DNA of 64,000 nucleotides, from assembly GCA_008729055.1 (NCBI GenBank), contig SDUX01000004.1, forward strand, positions 992,001 to 1,056,000. The letters run 5' to 3'. The notes under the pieces were generated by a model. That model was not told the origin of the DNA. It searched no databases and saw nothing but the letters and a program-made list of their open reading frames with translations. The DNA comes from Pyropia haitanensis. Taxonomy: Eukaryota; Rhodophyta; Bangiophyceae; Bangiales; Bangiaceae. This document shows positions 51,573 to 63,225 of the stretch, piece by piece. Within the stretch, counting starts at the first letter, position 1; every line of letters begins with the position of its first letter. Both the position numbers and the translations under genes were made by a program.

Positions 51573-52699
51573 GAAGCGGGACAAGAGGATTCACCACCAA
51601 TGTACGATAGTGTCCATGTTTGCCGGCGCTACCCCCCAGTCTGGTTTGGCTTCTTCCGCGGCCGTCGCTCAGGTCGAGTCCTTTTCGTTTCTTCCGGTTA
51701 GGCCTGCCCGCACACCGCACTGATACCAGCTCGCAGCGTTGGGGCAGGGGGCTCACCGCGCGGTGGCATGACGGCATAGCTACCACTCCTGTCCCCCCCT
51801 CCAGAGCATCCCGCTGCAGCCAGTGTGGTAGGGGTTGGTGGACAACAGGGTGGTAGGACGGGGGGCGTCCGGCGAGGCAGGTTGCTGGGCCTGTTCACTT
51901 CTTTGTCGAGTGCCTTTCCATCCAAGACACGCTGGCGCCACCGCCGCGGCGCGCCCCACGACGCACCACCGCCACCGCCACGGCACGCTGAGGCGGGCGA
52001 CGGCGGGTAGGCGGCGGGTGGCGGCCAAGGGCGATGGGGTCACCCCATTGGGATGGCGGCCGACCGACGTACCCTTTTCCCCCCTACCCCCTCTCTGCTT
52101 GGGGGGCAGCCGCCGCCCCCCGATCGTGCACCGATTGGGGCTCTGCTTTGGTCTGGCAGGGGAGGGGCGCCCGCCCCACGGTGGTGGTGCGTGCCGGCAC
52201 TCGTACGAGGTGGACGAGGGGGGTGAGGGTGGGGAGATGGGGGTCGACCTTGGGGCGGGGGTCGACACCAAAGGCCCAACGGACAGACGTCCCGTCGCGG
52301 CAAAACCCTCTCGGACGCAGCACTCACTCATCCAGTGTCCAGTGGGGGGGGTTGGTGGGGACGGCCTCCATCCGGAACCATTCACCTGTGCCGGTGACGG
52401 TCATGGAGACCTGTCGGCGCGCCGCGTCCACGGTCGGTGGCGACCGCCCAGGCCGGTAGGACAGCTGCGCCGCTAGGACCAACCACTGTGCGCTCCTGAC
52501 AAGGCCAGCACACGGGCGAGGAGCTGCGCATACCGCCGTCACCGGCGTGTGCATGCGCAGCTCTGACCGCCCACCCGCAACACCCCGCTGAACCAAGTCT
52601 CTTGCAACCGCTCCCACTCCACTCCCTCGCCACCTACCTCCCTCCGCACTGCCCCTCTTCCTCAGTATCGCCAACGTCTGCGCGCTCCCTCGACGTCTC

Positions 52700-52915
52700 C
52701 TTCGAAGACGCTGCTATGAGTCGAAGGTGCCTCCTCGGCGGTGGTTCTGCCCTACGAGTCACGAAGTGTGATCTCCGTGGTCTCTGTGAACGTGAGAAAC
52801 GTCCATCACATTCGTGACTGCAGTCGAAGAAGTACTTTTGCAAACTATAAGGGTGGTGTCCTTCAAATGTGTAACCGTTGATCGAGATCGGGAATTCATC
52901 GACGGTGGTAACTTC
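52700..52915 (-). pseudogene. Possible FLYWCH-type zinc-finger remnant
   Basis: Within a longer minus frame a patch reads VTTVDEFPISINGYTFEGHH, then KYFFDCSHECDGRFSRSQ. The order Gly-Tyr, aromatic pair, Cys-x3-Cys and later His resembles FLYWCH/WRKY-GCM1-type fingers found in Mutator-like transposases. The lower GC content of the patch fits a transposon relic. There is no transposase core next to it, and the match is by eye only. Confidence 0.25.
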
Positions 52916-53879
52916 TTTCTGCGACCCCCGCCCCACGACTGGTTCCACCACCACCGCATGCTGGAGCCCTCTCGAGACCCGACGTGCCGCGCCTCGTCTA
53001 CGGCACACCCCACCCACCCAACGCACAAGCACACACACCACAGCACACAAGAACACGCGCGCAGACACCGCTCCCCACCGTAGGCATTCGTGGCGGCGCC
53101 TCCCCTCCCCAAGGGTCTGTTTTGGGGGGGAGAGCTCGCGCCTCGCGAGGCGGCGGCGCCTCGCCCTCTCCGCCTCCCCCCGCCTCGTCCCGCTCTCGAC
53201 CAGTCGGCGCCGTCTGTGTGTTGGCGGGTGGCCACGCCTCCCGCCTGGCGCGGGGCCCAGCCGCCTCATCCCTTGCGGCGGGGCTCCCCCCCCGCCCTGC
53301 GCGGCTCGCAAGGAGGTACGCGCCCCACCAGCCCCGCCTGGTCCTTTGTGCTGCGGACGCGGCCAAGGCGGGGAGTGGGCACGCGAGGGAAGGCACCGCG
53401 TGGATGGTGTGATGCAAGCGGGGATCAATAGCTGCATTGGGTGGCCGACCCAACCTCCCTGACGACGTATGCTCCCGGTACTGTACCTCCGCCCGCCCCG
53501 TGCCGCCGCCACAAATGCGCCAGTGTCGGCTGCCCCCCGCCCCCCAACACTAACCTCCCCCCCCCCCCACACCCCAATCACCCGTCGATCCGTGGGAGGC
53601 CGCCTCCCCCCGCGCACCCGTACCCTCTTGTCTGCCCATACGTCGCACCCCTGCCGCGCCGCCCGGCCGCCGCGCGGGCCACGCCCGCCCGCCCACAACG
53701 GATGCCGCGCGCTCCCCCCCTCTTTCCCCGCCGCTGCGAGGTTGTGCCGCCCAGCGGCGCGCGGGCAATCCCGCCGCCCTGGTGTACAGCCCCGCAACGG
53801 CGCGAGCGCGGGGAAGAGGACCGGGGGGGGCGCCGCCGACGCGCGCGTGGGGCGCCCTGCCGGCGGGTCGCGCACGCCG

Positions 53880-53914
<35 letters not shown>

Positions 53915-54238
53915 ACCCCCTCTACTCCCCTGCCCGCGGCCGTCGCCGTGCCGCCCCGCTGCCTGGTGCCGACGCCACCGCGGTCGCCGACGGCACGCCG
54001 CAGCGCCGCCGCGTGCGCCGCTCCCCCGTCTGTGCTCGCCCTCTGCTCCGCCTCCACACGCTTTGTGCTCTCGTTGCCTTAACCCCCCCCCCCTGTGCCC
54101 CCGCCGCTACGCTCGCCTCCGCCCCTTTCCCGGGCCGCCACCGGTGCACCCCCTCTCCCTCTCACTCCCCGCCCCCGTCGCCGACAGACCCCCGCTCCCC
54201 CCACCCAGCCACGCCAGGCGGCTGCCCACGCACACGCG

Positions 54239-56195
54239 ATGGCGCCCCTTCGCCGCACCCCCCGCGCGCCCTCCCCCCTTGCGCCGCGCACCCCCCTCGC
54301 GCCCTTTGCCTCGTCCATCACCCGCGCGGCGCCGGCGGCGCCCGTGCCTGTGCCCGCCGAGGACCTCGCAACGTGGCCCGAGCTCCGCCTCTGGGCCTTT
54401 GCGCCGCCGGCGGTGGCGGCGTGGCTCGCGCCCGCCGCGCCGCTCGCGACCGCCGCCGCCGCCGCCGCCGCCGACGACGCCCCGTGGCCGGTGCCGCCCG
54501 CCGCCCTGGGCGCCGCGGTTGGGCAGGAGCTGGCGGTGTACACGCGGCGGCCTGGGGAGGGGGGGGGGCTCCAGGGCGGGACGCCCGTGGGGGCGGCGGC
54601 GGTCGGGGCGGCGGCGGCGGCCGCCGGCCCCGCCGCCGCCGCGTCGCCCTTTTCGTCGTCGCCGTCGCCGCCGTCGCCGTTGCCCTTGGTCGACGCTGCC
54701 GGCGGCGTGCTGGTCATGTCCCGCACCGCCCTGTACGTGCCCGTCGCGCTCGACCCGTCGGGCCGGCTGCTGTCCGTCGCGGTTGCGACCGAGTACGCGG
54801 CGCAGATGGGCGACGCGATCGGCGGCGTGCCGTCGCTGCCACGCCGCCTGCGCGGCGTTGTCGACGTTGCGACCGGCGAGGGGCTGCTGTTTGGGTCCAC
54901 CCCCGACGGCAGCGCGTACGTGGCGTGGACGGCCGAGACGGCGGGGGGGATGGTGGCCGCGTCGCAGAGCCTCTTTGCGCGCCCGCTGGTGACGGGGGAC
55001 GCGCCGACGCTCCTCTGGTGCATCCGGTCGATCCAGAAGCGGGAGGGGGAGGAGGGGGAAGGGGCGGCGGCGGGCGCCGCCCCTGCCCTCGCGCTCGGCC
55101 CGTGGGGCGGCCGCGTCCGCGTCCGCGGCGGCGGCGGCGGCTTCCGCGGCGGCATCCTCGGCCAAGCGCTATCGTCCTTTCTCGGCGGCATGCTCGGCAC
55201 GTACGGCAGCAGCCACGTGCCGTCGCCGCGGCTATCCTCGCCGGGCGGCGGCGGCGGCGGCGGCGGCGGCGACGGCGGCGGCGGCGGCGGCGGCGGCGAC
55301 GGCGCGGGCGCGGTCGTGCCGGCCATCCGGTGCCACCGGTGGCTCGCGCGGCCGCAGGCCGTGTCCCGCCTGACCGCCGTCGTTGCGGCGGCGGTGCGTG
55401 TGCGGACGCGGTCTGTGGGGGTGGGTGCGGGGGGGGAGGGGCTGGGCGCCGACGGGGGGGGAGGGGGGGGCTGTGGGTCGTCGCTGTGGCCGGCGGCGGC
55501 TGGCCCGTCGGTGGCGGCGGCGGTGGCGGCGGCGGCGGCGGCGGCGGTGGCGGTGGTGGTGACGGCGGCGGCGGGGCGTCGGGCGCCGCGGCGGGTGGCG
55601 GCGGCGGCGGCGGCGGGCAGGGCGGCCGCCGCCGCCGCCCGCGGTCGGCGGCGGCGTCGTTTGAGTGCGGCGTGTGTGGGGACGTCTTCAACCGCTCGTT
55701 CAACCGCAACGTGCATCTGCGCAAGGTACGGCACGTGGGGGGCGGCGGCGGCCAGGGGGGTGCCGCGTGGGGGGGGGGCGTGCGCCGCTCTCCGACGCGC
55801 ACGGTGGCCACAGAGGTTGCGTGGGGGGTGGGGAGTGCCGCTGCTGGTGTGTGGAGAGGGGCGGGCGGGTGCGCCCGCCCGCCCGGGGTGCGGTCTGGCG
55901 CGTGGTACTCACGCGGCACCCGCGAGCGGGGAGGCCGCCCGGTGCGGCCGCCGCCCTGTGTCTGTGCCCCTGCCGGTGCGCACTGGCGGGGCGCCCCCCC
56001 CCCCCCCCCACTGCATCCCCCACAGCACGGCGTCGAGACGCCCGTCCCGTGCCCCATCCCCGGCTGCGGGCGCGCCTTCAAGTGGCACAGCAGCCTCTGC
56101 CACCACCTCAAATCCAAGGCGCACGCGGCGGTCGCGCCGGCCGCCGCGGCGGCCGCCGGCAGCGCCGGGGGGGGGGCCGCCCGCCGCCGCCGCGC

Positions 56196-56255
<60 letters not shown>

Positions 56256-56898
56256 CGTCACCGCCGCCACCGCCGCCGCCGCCGCCGCCGCCACCGCCGC
56301 GCCGCCGCCGCCGCCGCCGCCGCCACTGATCGACACGAGCCCGGCTGCGGGCAGCAGCGGCAGCGTCAGCGCCGACGGCTGGCGGGATACGGGCAGTGCC
56401 GTGACGGGCGGAGCCGCGGATGCGACGCAGGGCGGGGGGTGGCCACCCGCCGACGGGGTGGGGGGGGGGGGGGAGAGGGCGGCGGCGCCGCCGCCGCCGC
56501 CCCTTGCAACCGCCACCCCGCCGGTCGGGTGGGGGACGACGCCATGCGCGGCGGCGCCAGCCGCGGCGTGGCCGCGGCTCCCGCCCGCCACCGCCGCCAC
56601 CGCCGCCGCCGCCGCCACCCCCACCCCCACCGCCGCCGCCGCCACCACCACCGCCGCGGCGGCGGCGGTGGCGGCGGCGGCGGCGGCGGCGGCCGCGGCG
56701 GGCCCGCCGGGCGGGCGCCTCGGCGGGCGGCCAGGGGCGCCGCCGCCGGCGGGCGGGGGTGGGCGGCACGGCGGCTGGCCGGCGGGGGCGGCGCCCCCGC
56801 CTCGACGGTGGAGGGGTGGGGGTGGCGGTGGGGGTGGGGGTGGTGGTGGGGGTGGTGGTGGTGGTGGCGGCGTTGCCGCCGGCCGGGTCACGCGCTGA
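54239..56898 (+). CDS. C2H2 zinc-finger protein, two exons
   Basis: Exon 1 (54239-55725) begins MAPLRRTPRAPSPLAPRTPL and holds an unrecognised N-terminal region (WPELRLWAFAPPAVAAWLAP; GVLVMSRTALYVPVALDPSG; GVVDVATGEGLLFGSTPDGS), then Gly/Ala-rich sequence with a frame change near G tracts at 55447-55470. Its end reads FECGVCGDVFNRSFNRNVHL RK. A 300-bp intron (GTACGG at 55726 to CCACAG at 56025) is followed by exon 2, whose first codon is His: this completes finger 1 (C-x2-C-x12-H-x3-H). Finger 2 follows as CPIPGCGRAFKWHSSLCHH with a final His in KSKAH. The remainder is Ala/Gly/Pro-rich to 56898. It is probably a nuclear DNA- or RNA-binding protein; the target is unknown. Confidence 0.75.
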
Positions 56899-57519
56899 GC
56901 GGCGGGCGGAGGGGGGGGGGGTAGCGGGGGGGGGGGGGGGAGGCGGCGGGGGGCTGCTGGGAACACCAGGCGCGGTGTCGCGCGGTGGGAACGGCTCGCA
57001 GGCAGCGCCAGGCTGCCGCCGAGCCTCTGTCTGGAAAGGCGCGAGGAGAGCGGGTCCCACCCACTGGTCGGTGTGTGCTCGTGGCTATTGAGCGGCGGCA
57101 GCTGCCGCGGCCGTTTCAAAATCCGGCACAGCCCGTTGAAACCGCGGCGGTCGGTTGCCACGCGTGCGTCGGCGGAACCTCGCAGCGTCACCAGTGTCCC
57201 CGCCGACGCAAGCCGCCTCGTCCTCCCCCCCACCGTCACCCAGCCCGCCGCACTTGGTGCCCCCCCCCCGCGCCACCCCTCTACAACCACCCACCCCTTC
57301 CCCCCTCCCCTTCTCCCGCTCTCACTCGTCACCCCCCCCCCCCTCGACCGGTTCTCAACACCGCCGCCGGAAACTCCCACGGCGCCCCCCCCCCCCCCCC
57401 CCCCCCCCCGCCCCCCCCCCACCGCCGCTCACCCATCACATTCCCCCCCGCCCTCCCCCCCCCCCCCTCCCCCCTCCCCCCTCTTGCGCGTGGCCCGTAC
57501 GCTGCGACACCCGCGGACG
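56899..57519. other. Gap between the zinc-finger gene and APC11
   Basis: Starts with several G10-plus runs, followed by mixed sequence, then C-rich leader DNA with C tracts up to about 22 (57386-57408) before the APC11 start. No gene is seen. Confidence 0.5.
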
Positions 57520-57710
57520 ATGAAGGTGACCGTCGAGACGGTCCGGCTGGTCGCGTCGTGGACGTGGACCACCCCCGACGCGACGTGCGGCGTGTGCCAG
57601 GCCGACGCGGACGGGCCGTGCGCCGCGTGTGGCGCCGGCGGCGCTGGCTGTCCGGTCATTGTGGGCGGCTGCCGCCACGCTTTCCACGCCCATTGTATGG
57701 ACCAGTGGCT

Positions 57711-57743
<33 letters not shown>

Positions 57744-57811
57744 GCTGCCCAATGTGCCGCCAGCCGTGGGTGGTGCCCGCCGCTGGGGGGGGGGGGGAGG
57801 GGGGATGGTGA
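57520..57811 (+). CDS. APC11: APC11, RING-H2 subunit of the anaphase-promoting complex
   Basis: About 96 residues, matching the family from the first residue: MKVTVETVRLVASWTWTTPD, then CGVC, CAAC (an APC11-specific extra zinc pair), CPVIVGGCRHAFHAHCMDQW, and after the loop SCPMCRQPWVVPAA. It is the catalytic RING that recruits the E2 for cell-cycle ubiquitination. Between DQWL and CPMC, where other APC11 proteins have about ten residues, there is an uninterrupted G32 tract (57711-57742). As written the tract is one base out of phase, so the two halves lie in different frames; a multiple-of-three length would encode a poly-Gly loop. The gene has no intron. Confidence 0.9.
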
Positions 57812-58403
57812 CCAGCCCTTGACGGAGACGGTTTTGGGAGGGGGGGTCTGGGGGAGGGAGGGAGGGGGGAGAAGGGGGGGGGGCGGTGGGGACAAAGAGG
57901 GAGGGTTGGGCGGCCGCGTGTTTGCCGCATCCCGCTTGGCTCTTGTCGTTGCCGGTCTTTGCTCTATGCCTCGCCCCCCGTTGTGGCCTAGAGTGTGTAT
58001 ATACCTACCGTATTCATTCCGGTGAAGCACGATACAAAGTTGAGCCCACAGCCCTGGGACCGTGGCTTGCCTTGTAGCACCCCTTGCGCCTGTGTCACAC
58101 GCGCATGGAACGGCAGCCAGACGGCCACGACGGCCGCGTCTGCCGCTCCCGCACCGCCCGCGACCACGCCCCGCGCCGTCGAGGCGGTCCCGCTCCCTGA
58201 CGGCGCCGCCGGCGTCTCCACCGGCGCTCTCCCCCCTACCCCCCCCCCCCCCCCCCTACCCCCCACCCACCAACCCTCCATCCCGCACCCACCCCCCCCC
58301 CACCCAACACCCACGACGCACCCACCACCCCCCCGCCCTCCAAGCCGCCCCCACCACCCCCCCCCCCCCCCCCCGCCCCCCGCCGCGGACGCTGCCGCCC
58401 GCC
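57812..58403. other. Gap between APC11 and the PYROXD1 gene
   Basis: G-rich sequence directly after APC11, then 57910-58080 of lower GC content with a possible promoter (gtgtatatacctaccg at about 57993 includes TATATA). The stretch 58220-58400 is a C-rich leader with many C9-plus runs. A plus frame is open from 57995 into the next gene, so an N-terminal extension is possible. Confidence 0.45.
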
Positions 58404-58610
58404 ATGCCCCCCCCCCCCCCCACATCCTCATCATTGGCGGCGGCGTCGCGGGCGTCTCGGCGGCAGAGTACCTGCTCGGCACGGAGTCCCCCCCGCGGGT
58501 CACCCTCCTCACCGCCGCGGCGACGCTCAAAGTCGCCCGCGTCGCGGCGGCGGTCACCCGCCGGCTCGCCGTCTATGACCTGGTCGAGGCGCCCGCCGAC
58601 GGCGCGTTTG

Positions 58611-58659
<49 letters not shown>

Positions 58660-59541
58660 TGCCGGCCATGACGGCGGCGGTGCCGGCAGCGGCGACGGTG
58701 GCGGTGGTAGCGGCGGCGGCGCGGCAGCGGCGGCGGTGTCGGCGGCAGCCGCGGCGAGCGGCTCCACCGTCCGCCGCGCCACGGTCACCGCCATCCACCC
58801 CCGCGGCCGGTTTGTCACCCTCTCCACCGGCGGCCGCCTCCCCTACGACGCGCTGCTCATCGCGACGGGCGCCCGCCCCGGGGTCCCCCCCCCCTGGCGG
58901 CGCTCCCGCCCGCCGCCGTCGCGGCGGGCCGCGTCCTCACCCTCCGGGATGGGGACTCGGTGGCGCGCCTCGCCGCGGCCGTCGCGGGCGCCCGCACCGT
59001 CGGGCTGGTGGGGAATGGTGGCATTGCGCTGGAGCTGGCGTGGGCGCTCACCGCCACGCGGGTGGTGTGGGTGGTCCGTGACGCCCACCTGGGGGGGGGG
59101 GTCGTCGACGCGGCGGTGGGGGGGGTGCTCGCGCGGCGGCTCGACGCGGACCGGGGGGGGGGGGGGGGGTGGCGGCGGCGGCGGCGGGATCCCCGCCGCC
59201 GCCAGACCCCGACCGCGTGACGACCGTCCAGCGGCCCGCCGCGGCCATGGCGGACCTCCGCGTCCCGTCCGACGCGGCAGACGCGGGTCCGCGCGGCGGC
59301 GACGCCAGCCTGGGGGGGGGGGGGCGGAGGGCGCTGCGGCACCCCACGGCGGCGCCGTTGGCCCCGACTGGCTGTCTGGCCGCGACAGCCGGTACGGCAC
59401 CGCCGCGACGCGGCCCGTGCTGGCCGGCAAGGCCGGCGGCGGCGGCACCCCCCCGCCGCGCATCATCTTCAACGCCGAGGTGGTGGCGGCCACGTGGGAC
59501 GCCACCGCCGCCACCGCCGCCGCCGCCGCCGCTGCCGCCGG

Positions 59542-59576
<35 letters not shown>

Positions 59577-60580
59577 GTGGCACCCCGCCGCTGTCGCTGG
59601 GCCTCTCCACCGGCGAGACGGTGCGGGTGGACGTGGTCATTGCCGCCACCGGCGTGGTGCCGGCGGTGGAGCTGGCGCGTGCCGCGGGCATTGCCGTCCA
59701 CGGGGGCGGGGGGGGGGGCACGACGGCGGGTGCCGCCACCCCCGCCGCCGCGTCGCGGCGGGCCGCCAAGGCGGGCGCCCTCTCCCCACCCCCGCCACGG
59801 CCGCCGTCGCCGGTGGCGGGCGCGGCGGCGGGCGTGGCGGGGTCCCCCGCCGACGCGCCCGCCCACCCGTGCCCGGGGGGCATCCTCGTGCGCGCGCCGT
59901 CGATGGCTACTTCTGCGCCGGGCGTCTACGCGGCGGGCGACTGCACGACGGTGGTGATGCCGCCGGCGGCGGCGGGCGCGCCGCCGTCGCTGTGGCACCA
60001 GATGCGGCTGTGGGGGCAGGCACGGGTGGCGGGCGTGGCTGCCGCCCGCGCCGCCGCCCGGTGTGCCAGGCGGCACGTGGCGGCGGCGGCGGCGGCGGCG
60101 GCTGCAGCGGCGGGGGGGGGGGGAAGCGGGGGGGTCGCCACGGCCAACGGGGCTGCTGCCGCGGTGTCTGCCGCCGACGCCGCCACCACCGCTGGCGACG
60201 GCAACGGAGGTGTGGACGGCGGGGGTAAGGAGGAGGAGGAGGACGACGACGACATGGACCTGTCCTTTGAGCTCTTTGCGCACGTCACGTGGTTTATGGG
60301 CGCCAAGGTGGTGCTCCTCGGCCGCCACGACGGCCGCGGCCTCCCGCCTGGCTACACCGTCTACGAGGCGGACGGCGCCGAGGGCGGGGAGGGGGGCCCC
60401 GGCTCGTGGGCGCGCGCGGTCGTGAGCGCGACCGGCCGGCTGGTGGGGGGCGTCCTCGTCGGCGAGACGGGCCTCGAGGAGGCGTACGAGAACCTGATGC
60501 TCGACCGGCTCGACGTGGGGGGGGTGGGCGAGGGGCTCGTCGCGGGGGGGGGGGTCGACCTCGCCGACTACTATGACTAA
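58404..60580 (+). CDS. PYROXD1-type pyridine nucleotide-disulfide oxidoreductase
   Basis: The FAD-binding start is HILIIGGGVAGVSAAEYLLG; the NAD(P)H site is TVGLVGNGGIALELAWAL followed by VVWVVRDAHLGGGVVDAAVG; the second FAD motif is APGVYAAGDCTT. The C-terminal domain is diagnostic for PYROXD1: ELFAHVTWFMGAKVVLLGRH, GGVLVGETGLEEAYENLMLD, ending VDLADYYD. PYROXD1 is a flavoprotein that in animals protects the tRNA ligase RTCB from oxidation; no redox-active CXXC is present here either. Four homopolymers break the frame: C tract 58407-58421 just after the ATG, C10 at 58885-58894, G17 at 59153-59169 and G13 at 59312-59324. Poly-Ala and poly-Gly inserts enlarge it to about 725 residues against about 500 in animals. 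The start at 58404 (ccgccATGc) is chosen for context and position. Confidence 0.85.
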
Positions 60581-61892
60581 CGCGCGGGCGGGCGCGTGTC
60601 GGGCGGACCGGGGCGGAGCGGCGCAGGGCACGCCCCAGCGCCAAGCCGTGCCACGTCCCTGCGGCGCTGCCCCCGTCACGGAACTTGGGAGGGAGGCGTG
60701 CGTGCGCCGCGGCGTGTGGCGGTGGCGGCGGGCAAGGGCCAGCGCGCGGGTCACCCGCGTCTCGCTGCCGGCGCGTGCGTGGCCGCCGCCGCCGCCGCCG
60801 CCGCCGCCGTCGCCCGCCGCCGCCGCCGCCGCCGTCGCCCGCCGCCGCCGTTGCCGCCGCCGCCGCCGCTGCCGCCTCCCAGCCTGGTGGGCGGGCACGC
60901 GGCGGGGCGGCCATCCCCCTGCTGGCCGCACCCGGCGGTGGGGGGGGGGGGACCCGCCGACGGCGGCACGAGGGGGGGTGGTGCGCCCTCGCGCGCGCGC
61001 GCACCCACGTGGCGAGGACGACGTGCGCGTCGACCCGCCGCCGCGCGCTGCTGGCCCCGCGCCGGTGGGCGAGCACCCTCGCTGCGGGTGGGGAGCAGCG
61101 GGGGGGGGGGGGGGGGGGGGGAACCGTCGAGCGACGCCACTTGCAGCTGGCGGGGGGGGGGGGGGGGGGGGGGGGGGGGGTGCGACGACCCCTGCCTGCC
61201 GCCGCCGCGGATCCGTAGGGTTGCCCGCGCGCCGCTGCCGCGCCACGCCCGTGGCGGCCATGATCACGGCCGGCAACGGGGGTGTTGGGCGCCGCACCGA
61301 GCGGGCCGCCCCCCGCGGCAGCAGCCAACCCCCCAACAAATAGAGGCCTATCGGAGAGAGAGAGAGAGAGCGAGAGAGGGAACGCGTCACGTCGGCGCGG
61401 CGTGCGGGGCGTGCCCCCCCGACGCCGCCGCCGCCGGCCGACGGGTGTTGACCCCCCAGCGGGGCTGCCGCCAGCGTCGCCAGCCGGCCGCCGCGCGCCT
61501 GCCCGCGGCGGCGGCGCCGCGGCGCCGCCGCGGCGTCGTCCCGCGCGGCGGCGCCGCGGCGCCCCGCGCGGCGCGCGGCCGGCCCACCACCCGCACCGCC
61601 GCCGCCGCAGCGGGCGCGGTCGGAGCGTCCCTCTGCCACGTGGCAGTGACCGCTCGCAGCGCGCGGCCGCCCCGTCCCGCTCCGACACACACACGCGACG
61701 GCGGCGGCCGCGGCCCCGCGGGGCGGGGGGGGGGGGGGGGGGGGGATCCGACGCCCGCCCGCGGGGCGCCCGCCACGCCAGCGGGCGGGCTGCCACGCCC
61801 GCGGGCGGGCTGCCACGCCGTGGCGGCGGGTGCCGCCACCCGCCGCACGCGCCTCGCGAGCCGCCCGCGCCCGTCTTCTCCGTCCCCCCCGC

Positions 61893-61929
<37 letters not shown>

Positions 61930-62480
61930 CACGCTCAACCGCACGGCGCTGGGGTGCCCCCGCCGCCCCCGCCGTCCCCCCGAGCCCGCCGCCGCGTGGC
62001 GCGTCTGCGGCGTGTTGCCCCACACGGGGGCGGTGCGTCGGTGGCGACGGCGGCCGCGGCGGGACCCACCGCCGCCGCCGGTCGCCGTTGGCCCGACGTT
62101 GCCCACCGCCCCCCCCCCTCCCCTCCACCGTGCGAGCTATCTAGCTATATCCCGTGCGGCTGTGCGGCGCCCACCGCCGCCCCCGCCGCCGCCGTTGGTG
62201 TGGCGTTGTTTTCCGTCCCCGCTCGCCCTCGGGGTGGCCTGTACCCGCGCCCGCGGCGGTCGGACGACGCACCCCGCCTGCCGGCGCGCCCCGCCTGTCG
62301 CGTTTGCCCCTGCCCCCGGCCGCGTTCCCCTCTCCTCCCCCCCCCCCCCCGCCCGTCCCTCCAGCCCCCCATCCCTGCCGTTCCGCGTCCCCCTCCCCCA
62401 TCCCGCTCCGACCCATCCATTTGTTTCCTTTCCCTCGTCCCCCCTCCCCCCCCCTCCCCCCCCCTCTTTCGCCAACCGTC
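60581..62480. other. GC-extreme gap between PYROXD1 and CNX1G-like genes
   Basis: About 1.9 kb with homopolymers G20 or longer (about 61100-61120, 61151-61180), C30 or longer (about 61898-61927), and a GA microsatellite (61353-61378). Very long frames exist on all six readings but are Arg/Pro/Ala-rich shadows of composition. The last 200 bases are a pyrimidine-rich leader. I see no gene. Confidence 0.45.
61353..61378. repeat. GA dinucleotide microsatellite
   Basis: About 13 GA units with one C interruption, a purine-rich tract in otherwise GC-only DNA. Confidence 0.9.
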
Positions 62481-63225
62481 ATGGCGCCACCACCCCCCCC
62501 CGCCTCCTCCCTGGCCGCCGCCGGCGGGGGTGCGCCCGGCGGCGCTCCGCTCCCCCCCGGCGCGGGTGGCCCCGCCGCCACCCCCGCCGCCGCCGCCGCG
62601 TCGGCCGCCGCGGCGGCGGCGGCGGCGGCGGCTGCGGTGGCGCCCGCCCCCCCCCCCCCCCCCCACCCCCCCCCTCCCCCGCATCAAGGTCGGCATCCTC
62701 ACCGTCAGTGACCGCGCGTCGGCGGGCGAGTACGAGGACCGGGGCGGCCCCGCGATCCGCGCGTTTGTCGAAGCGCACCTGGCCAACCCCCGCGACGTGA
62801 TCTACCAGGTCGTCCCCGACGAGCGGCCCGCCATCGCGTCGGGCATCCGCTCCATGGCCACCGCGTACGGGTGTGTGCTGATTTTGACGACGGGCGGGAC
62901 GGGGCCGTCCCGGCGGGACGTGACGCCCGAGGCGACCGCGGAGGTGTGTGAGAAGCTGATGGGCGGCTTTGGCGAGCGCATGCGCGCGGTCGGCGTCGCG
63001 GGGGGGGTGCCGTCGGCCATCCTCAGCCGGGGGGTGGCGGGCGTGTGTGGCGGGGGGGCGCTGGTTGTCAACCTGCCAGGCAACCCGGGGGCGGTGTCCG
63101 AGTGTTTGGGCGCCGTGTGGGGCGCCGTGGGGCACTGTGTGCGGCTCATTGGGGGGCCCGTCATGACCATGAAGGGTGTGGACGGAGGCAAGGGCGGGGC
63201 GTGTGGCTGTGGCAACACCCACTGA
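62481..63225 (+). CDS. Molybdopterin adenylyltransferase (MogA / CNX1 G-domain)
   Basis: The mature part carries the MoCF-biosynthesis signatures: KVGILTVSDRASAGEYEDRG at its start, LTTGGTGPSRRDVTPEAT in the middle with the catalytic Asp, and VVNLPGNPGAVSECL near the end. This domain adenylylates molybdopterin before molybdenum insertion, for nitrate reductase and related enzymes. It is a single domain of about 175 residues, not fused to the MoeA-like E domain as in plant CNX1; the partner would be encoded elsewhere. The start at 62481 (gtcATGgcg) is followed by an Ala/Pro-rich leader and then C tracts (62647-62664 and following) where the frame changes. The tail (GACGCGNTH) is Cys-rich. The leader could be a targeting sequence, but it is low complexity. 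Confidence 0.88.

Larger units (their letters stand above)
51345..54238. other. Gap between ATE1 and the zinc-finger gene
   Basis: About 2.9 kb. It includes the 18-bp repeat array and a minus patch with a FLYWCH-like look (separate entries). The rest shows Arg/Pro-rich frames on both strands and no recognisable domain. The stretch 53860-53940 has a (CCG)n tract, and 54060-54238 is a pyrimidine-rich leader of the next gene. Confidence 0.4.

Noticed and set aside
53782..55660. Upstream part of the plus frame that holds the zinc fingers
   Set aside because: Before about 55400 this frame is Arg-rich shadow; the coherent N-terminus is in another frame starting at 54239.
60573..62128. Long frames on all strands between PYROXD1 and the MogA-like gene
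   Set aside because: Caused by extreme GC content; no recognisable motifs and no stable frame across the homopolymers.
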